IMG/VR virus record: IMGVR_UViG_3300013126_000120
Span: 1 to 33,910 of that record
Reading direction: 5' to 3' (one strand)
DNA: 33,910 nucleotides
Source of the DNA: a virus
The notes below the pieces were generated by a model. It was not told the DNA's origin, did not search any database, and saw nothing but the letters and a program-made list of their open reading frames with translations. The translations under genes and the position numbers were made by a program. Positions 6,286 to 16,018 of this stretch are shown in pieces (within the stretch, counting starts at the first letter, position 1; each line of letters starts with the position of its first letter).

Positions 6286-6286
6286 T

Positions 6287-8137
6287 ATGGCAGTGCCTCC
6301 ACAATTATTAATGGTTCTAGTAGAAGCTGTAGCCAAGTTTCCTAGCTTAATTGGGGCAACTAATGCTTTAAAAGATAAAATTGACGCTGCCATAGACTTT
6401 GCAGATAAAGCTCAAATGGCTTCGTTACAGTTAGGTAAGACCTACGATGAAACTAGAAAGACTCTAGGAGATCAGATAGAGGGATTAAGGGGTTCTCTAT
6501 CTGATAGATTTAGAGCGGGTATGGAGACTTTGAATGCTGGCTTAACTGGAAACACTATGGGTGTTTCTAGATTAATCAATCAGCAGATGTTAACTGGAAC
6601 TGCATTTAGGGCTACGGCTGATACTTTTGCTAAACTTGAGGTTGCTCTAGGTTTAACTAGAGAAGAAACCAATAGTTTAGCAATATCAATACTGAAGTAT
6701 AATCGTGAATATGGTGTAGCTACTGATAAGCTAGTCCAATCTCTAAACGCTTTAAGAGACACTATGCCAGTTCAGAAGTTAGTAGGACTAGGACAGAATT
6801 TCCAAGAAGCCATAGTTCAGTTACAAGGAATGGTAGGACCTCAACTAGCTCAAGAGCTTACTGGATTTGTTAAAACAGTTCTAGATCCTTCGTTTGAGAA
6901 TCTGTCTAGATTAGCAGGATTAGGAATCCTTGAGCAAAGAGAGCAATTACTAGCTAATAGAAACAATACTGAAGTGTTACTCGATCTTCTACAAGAGATG
7001 ATTAAAACTTCAGCAGATAGACTAAGAATGTTTGGACAAGGTGCAGGGTCAGAATTTTCTCTAGCAGCTATCCCAGCGATGTTGTTCGGTGAGAAAATGA
7101 TGGAAGCTTTGTCTCTAGCGGACGGACTTGGAAGAACAACCAAAGAAATTGGCGAAGTAATTGCTCAATATTATTTAACTATTCAAAGTCTTAAGAAAGA
7201 AATATTTGTTCCTATAGAAAATGCTTTAACAACATTACATGAACCACTAATGGCTCTGTATGAAGTTTTAGTTTTTGTTTCACAAACTATCGGAGTAGGT
7301 GTTGGCAAATGGTTAGAAGATACACTATCTATAGGATCCGACACCCTAAAGCAAATTAAGATAGGATTATTACAATTTTCTAAAGCAGTAGTAGAAATGT
7401 TTTATCCAATAGTAAGTTATATAGGAACTAATGCTAGTGGATTATTTAGATCAATCATTTCGGGAATAGTTGATGGGTTTATAAACTTCACTAAACCCGG
7501 AGGAATTCTAACACAACTAGAAGCAGCTTTTTATTCTTTATATGCAACAATACTGGATGTAGCTGATTTCTTTGGTGCTGATATATATGACGATGATATA
7601 GACGCTATAAGAAAAAAAGGAATTCTAAAAGAGATAGAGGTTTCAATAGCTGAAGGAGCAAAGAGTATAGCTGATTTGACTAAAACCCAGCAAGAAGCTA
7701 TTGAAGATTTTAAGTTAGGGGGCGTAGTAGCAGAGGCTTTTAGAACTTACAGTTTAGAATCTGATAAGAATAAAGCACTAACAAATCTTAGTAAAGCGTT
7801 AGCAGGTGAAGGCGATAAGCCTCAGATGGTTATTGCTTTAGAAAAAGCTGTTCAGAGATTAGATGCCGGATTGCCCTTAGATGAGAAAATGGCAGATCTA
7901 TTAGGAGAGATCGCTAAAAATACAAAGAAAGATCCAGAGCTATCTAAAACGGATTTCATGCGCGAAAGTGCAGAAAATCTTGCTATTGCGCTAGAAAAAG
8001 TTTTTGGAATAGGGACTATGGATTCTTCAGAAGGAATAATAAATGCCATTAATAATTTGAATGGCACTGTTCAGCTACGACAAACTATGGGTAAAATAAA
8101 CCCAGCTAAATTTAGATCAATAGAGGATGGATTCTAA
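6287..8137 (+). CDS. 29: Tail tape measure protein (T4 gp29-like role)
   Basis: At 616 residues it is near T4 gp29 (590), which sets tail length from inside the tube. At the usual 0.15 nm per residue this predicts a tail of roughly 90-100 nm. It is almost wholly helical, with long amphipathic stretches (about 1-300), a hydrophobic segment around 318-410 (ALYEVLVFVSQTIGVGVG, later MFYPIVSYIG and SIISGIVDGFINF) typical of tape measures that contact the host membrane, and a charged helical C-terminus. It follows the small gene at 5905 by one base and is directly followed by the tube-initiator-like gene, the standard place for a tape measure. The call rests on composition, size and position, not on strong identity to gp29. 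Confidence 0.75.
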   Translation: MAVPPQLLMVLVEAVAKFPSLIGATNALKDKIDAAIDFADKAQMASLQLGKTYDETRKTLGDQIEGLRGSLSDRFRAGMETLNAGLTGNTMGVSRLINQQMLTGTAFRATADTFAKLEVALGLTREETNSLAISILKYNREYGVATDKLVQSLNALRDTMPVQKLVGLGQNFQEAIVQLQGMVGPQLAQELTGFVKTVLDPSFENLSRLAGLGILEQREQLLANRNNTEVLLDLLQEMIKTSADRLRMFGQGAGSEFSLAAIPAMLFGEKMMEALSLADGLGRTTKEIGEVIAQYYLTIQSLKKEIFVPIENALTTLHEPLMALYEVLVFVSQTIGVGVGKWLEDTLSIGSDTLKQIKIGLLQFSKAVVEMFYPIVSYIGTNASGLFRSIISGIVDGFINFTKPGGILTQLEAAFYSLYATILDVADFFGADIYDDDIDAIRKKGILKEIEVSIAEGAKSIADLTKTQQEAIEDFKLGGVVAEAFRTYSLESDKNKALTNLSKALAGEGDKPQMVIALEKAVQRLDAGLPLDEKMADLLGEIAKNTKKDPELSKTDFMRESAENLAIALEKVFGIGTMDSSEGIINAINNLNGTVQLRQTMGKINPAKFRSIEDGF

Positions 8138-9226
8138 ATGGTATACTCAAATAATAGCACACAGCCAATAGTAGATAGAAAACTTCCACAACGAAGTTTA
8201 TTAAAGTTTTATTTCCCATTCCCTGAAAAAGGTGCTAATGGAAGGTACTATGTTGTAAATTTACCTTTTTATGAAAATGTATCAGTAAAAGAAAACAAAC
8301 GAGCTAGGTATCAAAAGTATTCTCTTATCTCTAGATCAAGCAATCTGTATACTTACATGGGAGCAGATTCGAGAACTTTTACTGTTGATTTTAATATAAC
8401 TTTACCACACTTACTCGACTTGCATCCAGAAGCAAAACAATTAACTGATAAACAGTTTGTCGCTGAAAGTGTAGAGAACGCAAGCATCGATAAGCAAAGA
8501 TTCAAAGATCCAACAAAAGCCTCCACTGGAATAGGTAGTACTTCTATATCTTTTAAATTAGGTAATAACTATACTAAGAATCAATCCCAAAATTCGGTTT
8601 ATGAATTATTTAAAAGTAATTGGTGGTTAAATTCAAATCTTGTAGATAAGCAGTACATCCTATCTAGATTTGCTTCTCCAGAAGGTGCGGATATTGCCAA
8701 ACAGAGAGGTATTACTCTTTTAGGAGGTAATTCTATAAGGGATCTTAGAGTTAATTCATCCTCAGGAGATATAAATACCCTAGTCTTTAGAACAGAATTA
8801 TTTAAGGCTGATAGAGAGATTGATGATGCTACTTTACTAAGATATAAAATGATAGATCTTATTATCTATTGGATTAATGTTATTAGATCTAGTGTTGTCA
8901 ATAATGCAGAAAACCCAATGTATGGTCCACCCTTAATTAGATTAAGACATGGAATTATGTATCAAGATATTCCATGTATTTGTATGGATTATTCGATAGA
9001 CGCTAATGAGGCTGCTGGATACGATGTTGATACATTACTACCAAGACAGTTAAAAGTTACTTTAAAACTTGAGGAGCTTAGAACTGGAACATTTGGAAAA
9101 TTTGATCCAACATCAAACAATATAATTGAAAGAGATAATCTTACTGGTTGGGAATCTGTTATTTTAGGACCAACAACCTCAATGGATCCCGGATACGGTG
9201 GTATTGATCTGGGAGGAAATCCATGA
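8138..9226 (+). CDS. Baseplate tail-tube initiator-like protein (gp48/gp54-like)
   Basis: This 362-residue protein has two features of tube-like baseplate proteins that join hub to tail tube. The first is an N-terminal strand-rich part (FYENVSVKENKRARYQKY, then SRTFTVDFNITLPHL). The second is a C-terminal part reading PPLIRLRHGIMYQDIPCICMDYSIDANEAAG...RQLKVTLKLEE, the pattern of a tube domain ending in a conserved beta strand before Glu. The end is Gly-rich (DPGYGGIDLGGNP). It sits between the tape measure and gp53-like genes and overlaps the latter by ATGA. Whether it matches gp48 or gp54 cannot be told; only one such gene is present here. Confidence 0.6.
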   Translation: MVYSNNSTQPIVDRKLPQRSLLKFYFPFPEKGANGRYYVVNLPFYENVSVKENKRARYQKYSLISRSSNLYTYMGADSRTFTVDFNITLPHLLDLHPEAKQLTDKQFVAESVENASIDKQRFKDPTKASTGIGSTSISFKLGNNYTKNQSQNSVYELFKSNWWLNSNLVDKQYILSRFASPEGADIAKQRGITLLGGNSIRDLRVNSSSGDINTLVFRTELFKADREIDDATLLRYKMIDLIIYWINVIRSSVVNNAENPMYGPPLIRLRHGIMYQDIPCICMDYSIDANEAAGYDVDTLLPRQLKVTLKLEELRTGTFGKFDPTSNNIIERDNLTGWESVILGPTTSMDPGYGGIDLGGNP

Positions 9227-9528
9227 CTAGTTTAGGAACTAATAGAGGGCCATATAGTATTGATTCGATGGTTGTGTCACATAGAGACGCAGCTATAACG
9301 ACTATTCTAAATTCAGAGCCATTCGATAATTTAGTAAAAAATATAAGTGAAGCTTATGATTATGAAATTGGATACATCCCAGAAGGATATGAGCATAGAC
9401 CAGACCTAATATCTAATTTATTTTATGGAACTCCGGGAAACTGGTGGTTACTTATGATTGTTAACAATATAGAAGATCCATTTGAAGGATTTTATATAAA
9501 TCAAAGAATCCTCATTCCTAAACTATGA
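9223..9528 (+). CDS. 53: gp53-like baseplate wedge protein with LysM-like fold
   Basis: The C-terminal half, HRPDLISNLFYGTPGNWW from residue 57 and NNIEDPFEGFYINQRILIPKL at 81-101, is the hallmark of gp53/LysM-like baseplate proteins (D-x-I-S, YGTP-x-x-WW, NN-x-x-DPF, I-x-IP). These connect the hub to the wedge or hold wedges together. At 101 residues it is about half of T4 gp53 (196), essentially the LysM-like core with a short N-terminal extension. The start overlaps the previous stop (ATGA), so translation is probably coupled. Such domains in baseplates are not thought to bind peptidoglycan. Confidence 0.8.
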   Translation: MTSLGTNRGPYSIDSMVVSHRDAAITTILNSEPFDNLVKNISEAYDYEIGYIPEGYEHRPDLISNLFYGTPGNWWLLMIVNNIEDPFEGFYINQRILIPKL

Positions 9529-12143
9529 CAACATCTATACCTACAGCTAATGTTGCTTTCATGTTTGGCAGGGAAGCAGCTACAAAACTTTTTATAAAAG
9601 GTTCTACGTTTTCTAATCTAATTGAAGAATTAAAAGATGGAGGTCAAGGCTTCGTATTTACTACTCAAGGAAATCCAAACTTTTTATCATTAGAACATAC
9701 AGTAAATATTGGAAAATCCTTTGAATTAACTTTATCACTAATAGATCCGACAGGTGAATTTGAAAAACGATTTTTAACTACTAATGTGTTAGAAGTTATG
9801 GCTAACTCTTATCCAGATGACGGATCAAGATTTTTTGCTGGTAGTTGGAAGGGCAATGAGGCGCAAAAAAAACTACGGCCACCATCACAAAACTTTGAAG
9901 CAAGCTTAAATATAGACATAGAATATCTTAAAAATACTAAAAGAAGAAATATTTATTTGGCATACGGGATCGGTGATCAATTATCCCAGTGGGCAGGACC
10001 CTTTAAAGTTTATATTCAATCTATAGATGTTAAGATTGAAGGTCCTAGAATTCTTACTATAAGATTTGTTGCAACTGAAAATCATTTAGATCCAAAAGAA
10101 AATTATAATGCTTTCGGTAGACCTGCGTATATTGATACTAAGGGTATAAACACTACCTGTGAAGGAAGATCAAAGACTATATTCCTAGATGATATTATTA
10201 ATATATATAATCCTTATAATTTACCTTTAAATCCTTCTGTAGATGTCCACACTTTAGTGGTTGATACTTTAAGAGATTATATAAGAAACGCTACTGGTCA
10301 TAAAAATGTAATGATCTTATTGCCTAATTTAAATAAAGTGTGTAGAAAAGCTACTGCTTTTACTAAGATAAATTCTAGAATAGATAAAAACACTGGTGGA
10401 CTAGGATCACTATTAGGAGGAAATAATGCTGCTGTAGCCGCAACCATAACCCCTTCATATTATGCTAAAGGTAGAATTGAAAAATTTTTAAATGATCTTT
10501 GCTCAGAATTAACCCTAGATTTAGTTTACGAAAATAAACCTGATATTAATAAATATTCAACACCTATTCCAACAGCAACCTATTATATCTGGAACTCTTT
10601 CGACCATAGATCTGATGGGTTAAAAGATCCAAAAACTAGAGTTAATGCAGCCAGCTACCTTAAAGATTATTACGATAATGTCTCCCTATATGCACGATTA
10701 TTTAATAGCACCTCAACTCAGAGTGTTCCAAAACATATAGAATTATTAAATAAATTAATTGGAAAACTAAATGAGATCTCTGGTGGAGAGTACAGCATAA
10801 ACTATGAAATCGTATCGGAAAATAATATTTTAATTTTAGATTTATGGAAATCTGATACAGAACTTAATTGCGAAAACTATCCTTTATTTGCTGAAGTAGA
10901 CATAGAGCCTTCTGAGGAATTCATAATTGTAGGAGATGTTTCTTTAATTAGAGATTATTTATATTCAGGAGATCCTACAAATAACCTAAGCACTTGGTTA
11001 CATCCCATAGACGCACAAATACTTCGTAATCCTAAATATATTGAAAAAATAAGATCTTTAACATTATTTAATACTTCTGAAACTAGATTCCCGTTCGGAG
11101 ACATCTCATTTATACCAGACGAGTTTGCTTTTATACAAGATGATACAAGTACCTCAGGAACTGAATCATTCGGATCCTTGTTGGGTAAGGACAATATTGA
11201 TCTTATAAAAAAATTAAAAGCACCTGTATTTAGATATAATACAAACAATCCTAACGTAACTGAACTTACTATAAAAGAATCGAATCAGTATTGGTCCGCT
11301 TTGTTATCTCATTTTGAAACTGTGGTTCATAGAAAAGCTGCTGGAATACTTGGAGGAATAATTCCAAGTGAGTATACCACTTTAAAACCAAAAACTATAA
11401 CTGAGTTATTGTTGTACGCTACAGAAGCTGGAGTATTTAATGAAGGCATAAGTACAACAAGAAAAAGTGAGATAATGTCTGAGATTAGAAAGATAGTCTA
11501 TGATTCTGATAGTTTTTCAGAAAATAAAAAGTACTCTACTATGTTTGCCGTAACTTTAATGCTTAAATATCTAAGTAAGGAATCTAACATAGGACTAAGA
11601 AGATTATTTAAACAGCAGTATGCTACCGATCCAAGTTTAATTTTACATAATTTTATAAATCAAGTATACAATAAAGCTTATCAAGTTAATATAACAACAC
11701 TTCCAATATTTAATATATCTAATATTATTAATCTTACTAGACCTTGTGTTTTATTAATGCAGAACGTGAATATGCCTATGATAAGACAACCAGACCCTTC
11801 GATATTAAGTATCGTATACTCTGGAATGTACAGCATTATGGGATTTAGACACACTATAGATTTTAATGGATGTCACTCTGAATTTTTCTTACAAAAACTA
11901 ATAGTTGTTAAAGATACTAAAACTAGTGAGCAAAATAAAGAAGTTGATCTTCCTACAACTACATCTGGAACTCCAACTCCATTTACTCCCCTAATAGTTA
12001 AACCTTCAGAACTTACTCCCTTAACAATTAATACTAGATTTAGAGGAAATAAAGAAGAAAGAAGACGAGCTTCTTTGAGAGCACAAGAAACAGCTTTCCA
12101 TGTGTATTATATACCTAAACCTACACTGCCGCTAAAAAAATAA
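9525..12143 (+). CDS. 27: Large baseplate hub protein (gp27-like), 872 aa
   Basis: Position (after gp53-like, directly before a gp5-like spike) and the N-terminal region support a gp27-type hub: MFGREAATKLFIKG, then LEHTVNIGKSFELTLSLIDPTGEFEKRFL at about 65-93, a pattern of hub proteins that define vectors and domains around the spike. A second segment, GPFKVYIQSIDVKIEGPRILTIRFVATE at about 158-185, fits the paired hub domains. At 872 residues it is more than twice T4 gp27 (391); residues about 250-800 hold an insertion or extra domain of unknown role, with mixed helix and strand and no visible glycosidase or peptidase motif. The C-terminus is Pro/Thr-rich, then basic (FRGNKEERRRASLRAQ). It overlaps the upstream gene by ATGA. 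Confidence 0.65.
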   Translation: MTTSIPTANVAFMFGREAATKLFIKGSTFSNLIEELKDGGQGFVFTTQGNPNFLSLEHTVNIGKSFELTLSLIDPTGEFEKRFLTTNVLEVMANSYPDDGSRFFAGSWKGNEAQKKLRPPSQNFEASLNIDIEYLKNTKRRNIYLAYGIGDQLSQWAGPFKVYIQSIDVKIEGPRILTIRFVATENHLDPKENYNAFGRPAYIDTKGINTTCEGRSKTIFLDDIINIYNPYNLPLNPSVDVHTLVVDTLRDYIRNATGHKNVMILLPNLNKVCRKATAFTKINSRIDKNTGGLGSLLGGNNAAVAATITPSYYAKGRIEKFLNDLCSELTLDLVYENKPDINKYSTPIPTATYYIWNSFDHRSDGLKDPKTRVNAASYLKDYYDNVSLYARLFNSTSTQSVPKHIELLNKLIGKLNEISGGEYSINYEIVSENNILILDLWKSDTELNCENYPLFAEVDIEPSEEFIIVGDVSLIRDYLYSGDPTNNLSTWLHPIDAQILRNPKYIEKIRSLTLFNTSETRFPFGDISFIPDEFAFIQDDTSTSGTESFGSLLGKDNIDLIKKLKAPVFRYNTNNPNVTELTIKESNQYWSALLSHFETVVHRKAAGILGGIIPSEYTTLKPKTITELLLYATEAGVFNEGISTTRKSEIMSEIRKIVYDSDSFSENKKYSTMFAVTLMLKYLSKESNIGLRRLFKQQYATDPSLILHNFINQVYNKAYQVNITTLPIFNISNIINLTRPCVLLMQNVNMPMIRQPDPSILSIVYSGMYSIMGFRHTIDFNGCHSEFFLQKLIVVKDTKTSEQNKEVDLPTTTSGTPTPFTPLIVKPSELTPLTINTRFRGNKEERRRASLRAQETAFHVYYIPKPTLPLKK

Positions 12144-12146
12144 ATC

Positions 12147-13328
12147 ATGTCGAACATAGGACCTAAACAAGATCAGCTAGTATGTTTAGCTGAAGTTAGA
12201 GACAGAGCAGATGCTGTGAGGACAGGATCTTTCTTGGCTTGCATCTACGGCTTTGGTAATGAATTAATGAGAATTAATTATGTAAGTCCTTATGGATCTA
12301 ACGCAGGAGGAGCTTTCATTGCTGTTCCTGAAGTTGGAACTCAGATTCTAGTAGTAAGACCTTATAATACTTCTCAGTGGTTTTATCTTGGGACAGCCTT
12401 TACCTTCGAGCCTTTGTATGATACAGGACAAGTTGTTAGAGATGCTGTGGTATCCCCTGTTGATAGATGCGATCCTACAATGTATAAATCTAATGGAGTT
12501 CCAACTCACTATGTTTTTAAATCTCCTACTGGAGCAGGTTTAAGCATGGTGGAAGATGAAAACTCGGAATACATAAAAAAATATACAGAAGTTAAATCAA
12601 CGAATAACAAGAAGATAAGACTAGACGATACGCCTAATTTAGACTCAATAATAATAGACTCAGGTAACGGAGCAAAGATAATGCTTACAAATGCTCCTGA
12701 TAATCCCATAAATGGATTAGCTGCACAATCGGTTCAGGTGCAAACCAATGGACCTCAAAGGTATATAAACTACGATTCTCAAACAGATATATATGTTGGT
12801 GGAGGTGGCAAAGAACTGCAATTACTAAATGCAGCTAATGGAGTTTTAAATGGAACTCCTCCTACTTTTAAACCACAACTAGGTATTCCACCACCATTAA
12901 AACCTAGTGGAAATGTAAACTTACAAAGCACTTGGAGAGACGTAAACTTATTTACAAAAGCACCTAACGGAAGAATTTTTATTGAGTGTCTTAATGCTGC
13001 TGGAGCTAATCAACAAATAGTAATAGAAACAAATGGTGTTGGAGGTGGTATAACAATAAAAACTAATGGAACTGTCATGGTAGATGCTTTAACTGGAGTT
13101 GATATAAATACCGCTGGAAATATAAATATGCAGTGTGCAAGTTTCAATCTTAATTGCGCTACCATGAACGCTAAAGCAGGGGTTATGAATCTTGATGGTG
13201 GAGTGGTTAACCTAGCTCCAGAACCTCCGCTACCTGTAGTAATTCCACAAGTTCCAAGTACTAATCCTTCATTAAAACACGATAGTGATTATGGTAATTT
13301 TGGTATAAACACTTTTGATCTGACATAG
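12147..13328 (+). CDS. 5: Baseplate central spike protein (gp5/gpV-like OB fold and beta-helix)
   Basis: The first 90 residues form the OB-fold of phage spike proteins (baseplate assembly V): LVCLAEVRDRADAVRTGSFLACIYG, then GGAFIAVPEVGTQILVVRPY and WFYLGTAF. A middle region (about 125-190) includes SPTGAGLSMVEDEN and NGAKIMLTN, the gp5 linker style. Residues about 265-355 are a repetitive triple-beta-helix-like needle (GRIFIECLN, QIVIETNG, GITIKTNGTVMVDA, GVDINTAGNINMQC, GVMNLDGGVVNL). The protein forms the trimeric spike on the hub. At 393 residues it is shorter than T4 gp5 (575), and no lysozyme domain with its ExxxxxD region is visible, so cell-wall cutting must come from another protein. 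Confidence 0.75.
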   Translation: MSNIGPKQDQLVCLAEVRDRADAVRTGSFLACIYGFGNELMRINYVSPYGSNAGGAFIAVPEVGTQILVVRPYNTSQWFYLGTAFTFEPLYDTGQVVRDAVVSPVDRCDPTMYKSNGVPTHYVFKSPTGAGLSMVEDENSEYIKKYTEVKSTNNKKIRLDDTPNLDSIIIDSGNGAKIMLTNAPDNPINGLAAQSVQVQTNGPQRYINYDSQTDIYVGGGGKELQLLNAANGVLNGTPPTFKPQLGIPPPLKPSGNVNLQSTWRDVNLFTKAPNGRIFIECLNAAGANQQIVIETNGVGGGITIKTNGTVMVDALTGVDINTAGNINMQCASFNLNCATMNAKAGVMNLDGGVVNLAPEPPLPVVIPQVPSTNPSLKHDSDYGNFGINTFDLT

Positions 13329-13336
13329 AGGGTATT

Positions 13337-16018
13337 ATGGCATCATTCGATTTTGAAACTTTTGCAAAAGCTCAAGGACAAACTGGCACTAATTTTATAA
13401 ACGCTGCTGGAATGGCTTTCGGAGTTCCTAGCTGTATGCTCAGTCTAGGAGCAGCAGCATTATCTTTACTGCCCACACCAGTACTAGCTCAAATAAACAT
13501 AGCTGCTCAACAAGGTAAGGCTAAGGCTAATGAGGTTATTGCTGAGATATTTAGAAAATTAATGTTGAATACAGGTATCGTAGAATTCGATACTGAAACA
13601 GGAACATTTAAATTCAAATCAATAACTTCGTGGATGAACTTAGATGCTGACGGATTACAAGCTCTAGCGGACTTAGGTGGTATTGTTGGAGCTATGCAAT
13701 ATGCTGCATCCTTTGGAGCACAGTTATATCAAAACTACCAAAATGTTGTGAATGAGTTTAATGCCATAGCAGACTGCTTAAACAAGTTTAAAACTATGAA
13801 GCAGTACGAGAGAGGAAACTCAGCCTCTACTAGAAAAACTCCTTTAGATGATTCAACATTTGCTGCTACAAAAGCTGAACTAAAATACGCCACAGACTTC
13901 GTAGCTCAATGTGATAGAGTTATAAATGATATTAGTAATATCTTGCTAGAAAGAGAAGCTAGACCAGAGCTAGAACCAAGTATAAATGATTGCAGAGAGT
14001 TTGATCAATTCTTATCAGGAACTACTTTCTGTAGAGTAAGCATGGAAGATCCTGAATTAGGAATGGATGATGGTGTTTTTAGATTAACTTACGGACCTCC
14101 TATATCAATAGATGGACAGTATGTCTTAACCAACGATGGTCTTTATTATGACTCTAGAAACGGTGGAATAGATATAGCTGTAGCGGCAATTTCTGGCATA
14201 ATACCCTTAGGGGATCAATGGAAATACAACTACGATCCTAACCTCGGTGGTAAAGGTCAGATGGTATCATTAGATTCCTTAAATAAGTACAAGGATAACT
14301 TATTTGATCCTGATATAATTGACGATAGTGCTGGACTACAACTCTACTACGATTCTGATGATTTCTTAATAACTCTAAGACAACAAAGAGATAAGCACAT
14401 TTACGATCTTTCAGCGGACCTTCAAAATTTCATAGATACTGGAGCAGGATTATCAGTAATCACTAATCAGAGACAATTAATAATATCTCAAATCGCTAAT
14501 CACAATAGTAAAATAAATAGAAGGAAAAAGCAAATAGAAGTCGCAGTTAAGGCACCTCAAATTTATGGAGGAGAAACCAATCCCATATTCAGTCCAGGAA
14601 ATGTTCCAATAAATGATTTCTCATATTTAGCAAACAGTAACTTGTCCGTAGATTTAGAGAAACAAAAAGCTTTAATATTTAAACAAGGAGATGTAAATGG
14701 TGTAGTGCTTCCCATAATTCCTATGTTTGTTGATTCATCTGTTAAAGCTCCTTCTTTAAGATTTGATCACCTAAAGATTCCAACTGTAGGAAAGGGGTCT
14801 ATTCTTTATACCCCCTCATCGGCTAACGCTGGAACATTGTTATCTTTAACCGATCAAATAGTTACAAACGGATTATTTGCTAGTTATAACTTCTTGCAAG
14901 CAGATGTAGTTCTCCCTTCCTCCATAGATTTTAATATACTAAATGATGCTACTGAAGGACCGATTAATAACTGTCAGATAGTAGCTCCTTCGAAGAGATC
15001 TGTATTCTTCTCAGGGTTAGGGGTGCCTTATCTAGAAGGGATAGTAAAGAATAAGAGCACCGATCCAGCGGGAGCATCTGGTCTTGGTAGCTTCGTAAGA
15101 CTACCCGATACAAACGAGTTCCGTGATCTAACATATTCTAGAAGCGGATTTACCATGGAGTGCTGGGTGTATGTTCCAAGCATAACTAATGGAGAAGTAG
15201 GTTGGTTAAGTTCTACAACCTCTTCGTTAACTAAAGTTCTATTAGGATGTGAGAATGTTGGTGCTGCTTCTGGTTACATAAATCTAAACTATACTGGTCA
15301 GACAGCAGACCTAGATTATTTGCCAAATGATAGGGGAGATCAAGTCGTTAGAGGTCTTCTCTGTGGGTTTACCAGAGACAGAAGAATAACCCAAGAGAAC
15401 GTAGGATTTAGTGATGTTAATAGTTTAAACAGTCCTACGTCATCTCTTAGCTTCTTCATAGCACCAACACAGTCTAGAGACTTATCATCATTGTCATTTA
15501 TAAACAAGGATGATTGCCAGAACACTGCAACCTACTACAAGATGAAGGTAGATCTATCGTCATCATTAATTGGTAATGTATCGTCTCAGTTTGTTCTGTT
15601 AGATATAACTTGTGAGCCTGATACTGATTCCATTAAAATGTACGCTGATGGAGTTCTGTTAGCTACTTCTTCAATTTCTCAAGTTTTCGGAGTGCCCTAT
15701 AAGTCTTCTCCAAATCTTCCTACATTTAAAAAGAGCAACAGCTTTGAGTATACTAGTACTACAGTTGATGGTCCAAGCACTGTAAAACAAGGTCCCTCTC
15801 TAAACACCTTCTATACTCCTTGGATAGTCGGTGGCGGGTATACTGATGGTATGTATCAATATGGAAACTTCATGGGAGGAGGAGCTAGAGGGGGAGTAGT
15901 TAGCGGGCTTCGTGGACACATAGGAAGCTTAAAATTCTACTCAAGACCTCTAGATAACCTTGAAGTTTCTCAGAACTTTGATGCCCAGAAAGGGTTCTTC
16001 AAGAACATTAAGACTTAA
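13337..16018 (+). CDS. Structural protein with C-terminal LamG/concanavalin-like domain, 893 aa
   Basis: The N-terminal part (about 1-200) is helical and Ala-rich with a hydrophobic stretch at 34-52 (SLGAAALSLLPTPVLAQ-type), then charged helices. The centre has repeated Tyr/Asp/Gly motifs. The C-terminal third (about 560-893) is a LamG/pentraxin-like beta-sandwich: GFTMECWVYVPS near 600, FVLLDITCEPDTDSIKMYADGVLL near 750, and GLRGHIGSLKFYSRPLDNLEV near 865, the classic last strands. Such domains bind sugars or proteins, so binding to a cell-surface glycan or a baseplate partner is likely. It lies between spike and gp25, where T4 has no such gene. The stop overlaps the gp25 start (TAATG). Start Shine-Dalgarno AGAGGGT at about 13325. 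Confidence 0.7.
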   Translation: MASFDFETFAKAQGQTGTNFINAAGMAFGVPSCMLSLGAAALSLLPTPVLAQINIAAQQGKAKANEVIAEIFRKLMLNTGIVEFDTETGTFKFKSITSWMNLDADGLQALADLGGIVGAMQYAASFGAQLYQNYQNVVNEFNAIADCLNKFKTMKQYERGNSASTRKTPLDDSTFAATKAELKYATDFVAQCDRVINDISNILLEREARPELEPSINDCREFDQFLSGTTFCRVSMEDPELGMDDGVFRLTYGPPISIDGQYVLTNDGLYYDSRNGGIDIAVAAISGIIPLGDQWKYNYDPNLGGKGQMVSLDSLNKYKDNLFDPDIIDDSAGLQLYYDSDDFLITLRQQRDKHIYDLSADLQNFIDTGAGLSVITNQRQLIISQIANHNSKINRRKKQIEVAVKAPQIYGGETNPIFSPGNVPINDFSYLANSNLSVDLEKQKALIFKQGDVNGVVLPIIPMFVDSSVKAPSLRFDHLKIPTVGKGSILYTPSSANAGTLLSLTDQIVTNGLFASYNFLQADVVLPSSIDFNILNDATEGPINNCQIVAPSKRSVFFSGLGVPYLEGIVKNKSTDPAGASGLGSFVRLPDTNEFRDLTYSRSGFTMECWVYVPSITNGEVGWLSSTTSSLTKVLLGCENVGAASGYINLNYTGQTADLDYLPNDRGDQVVRGLLCGFTRDRRITQENVGFSDVNSLNSPTSSLSFFIAPTQSRDLSSLSFINKDDCQNTATYYKMKVDLSSSLIGNVSSQFVLLDITCEPDTDSIKMYADGVLLATSSISQVFGVPYKSSPNLPTFKKSNSFEYTSTTVDGPSTVKQGPSLNTFYTPWIVGGGYTDGMYQYGNFMGGGARGGVVSGLRGHIGSLKFYSRPLDNLEVSQNFDAQKGFFKNIKT

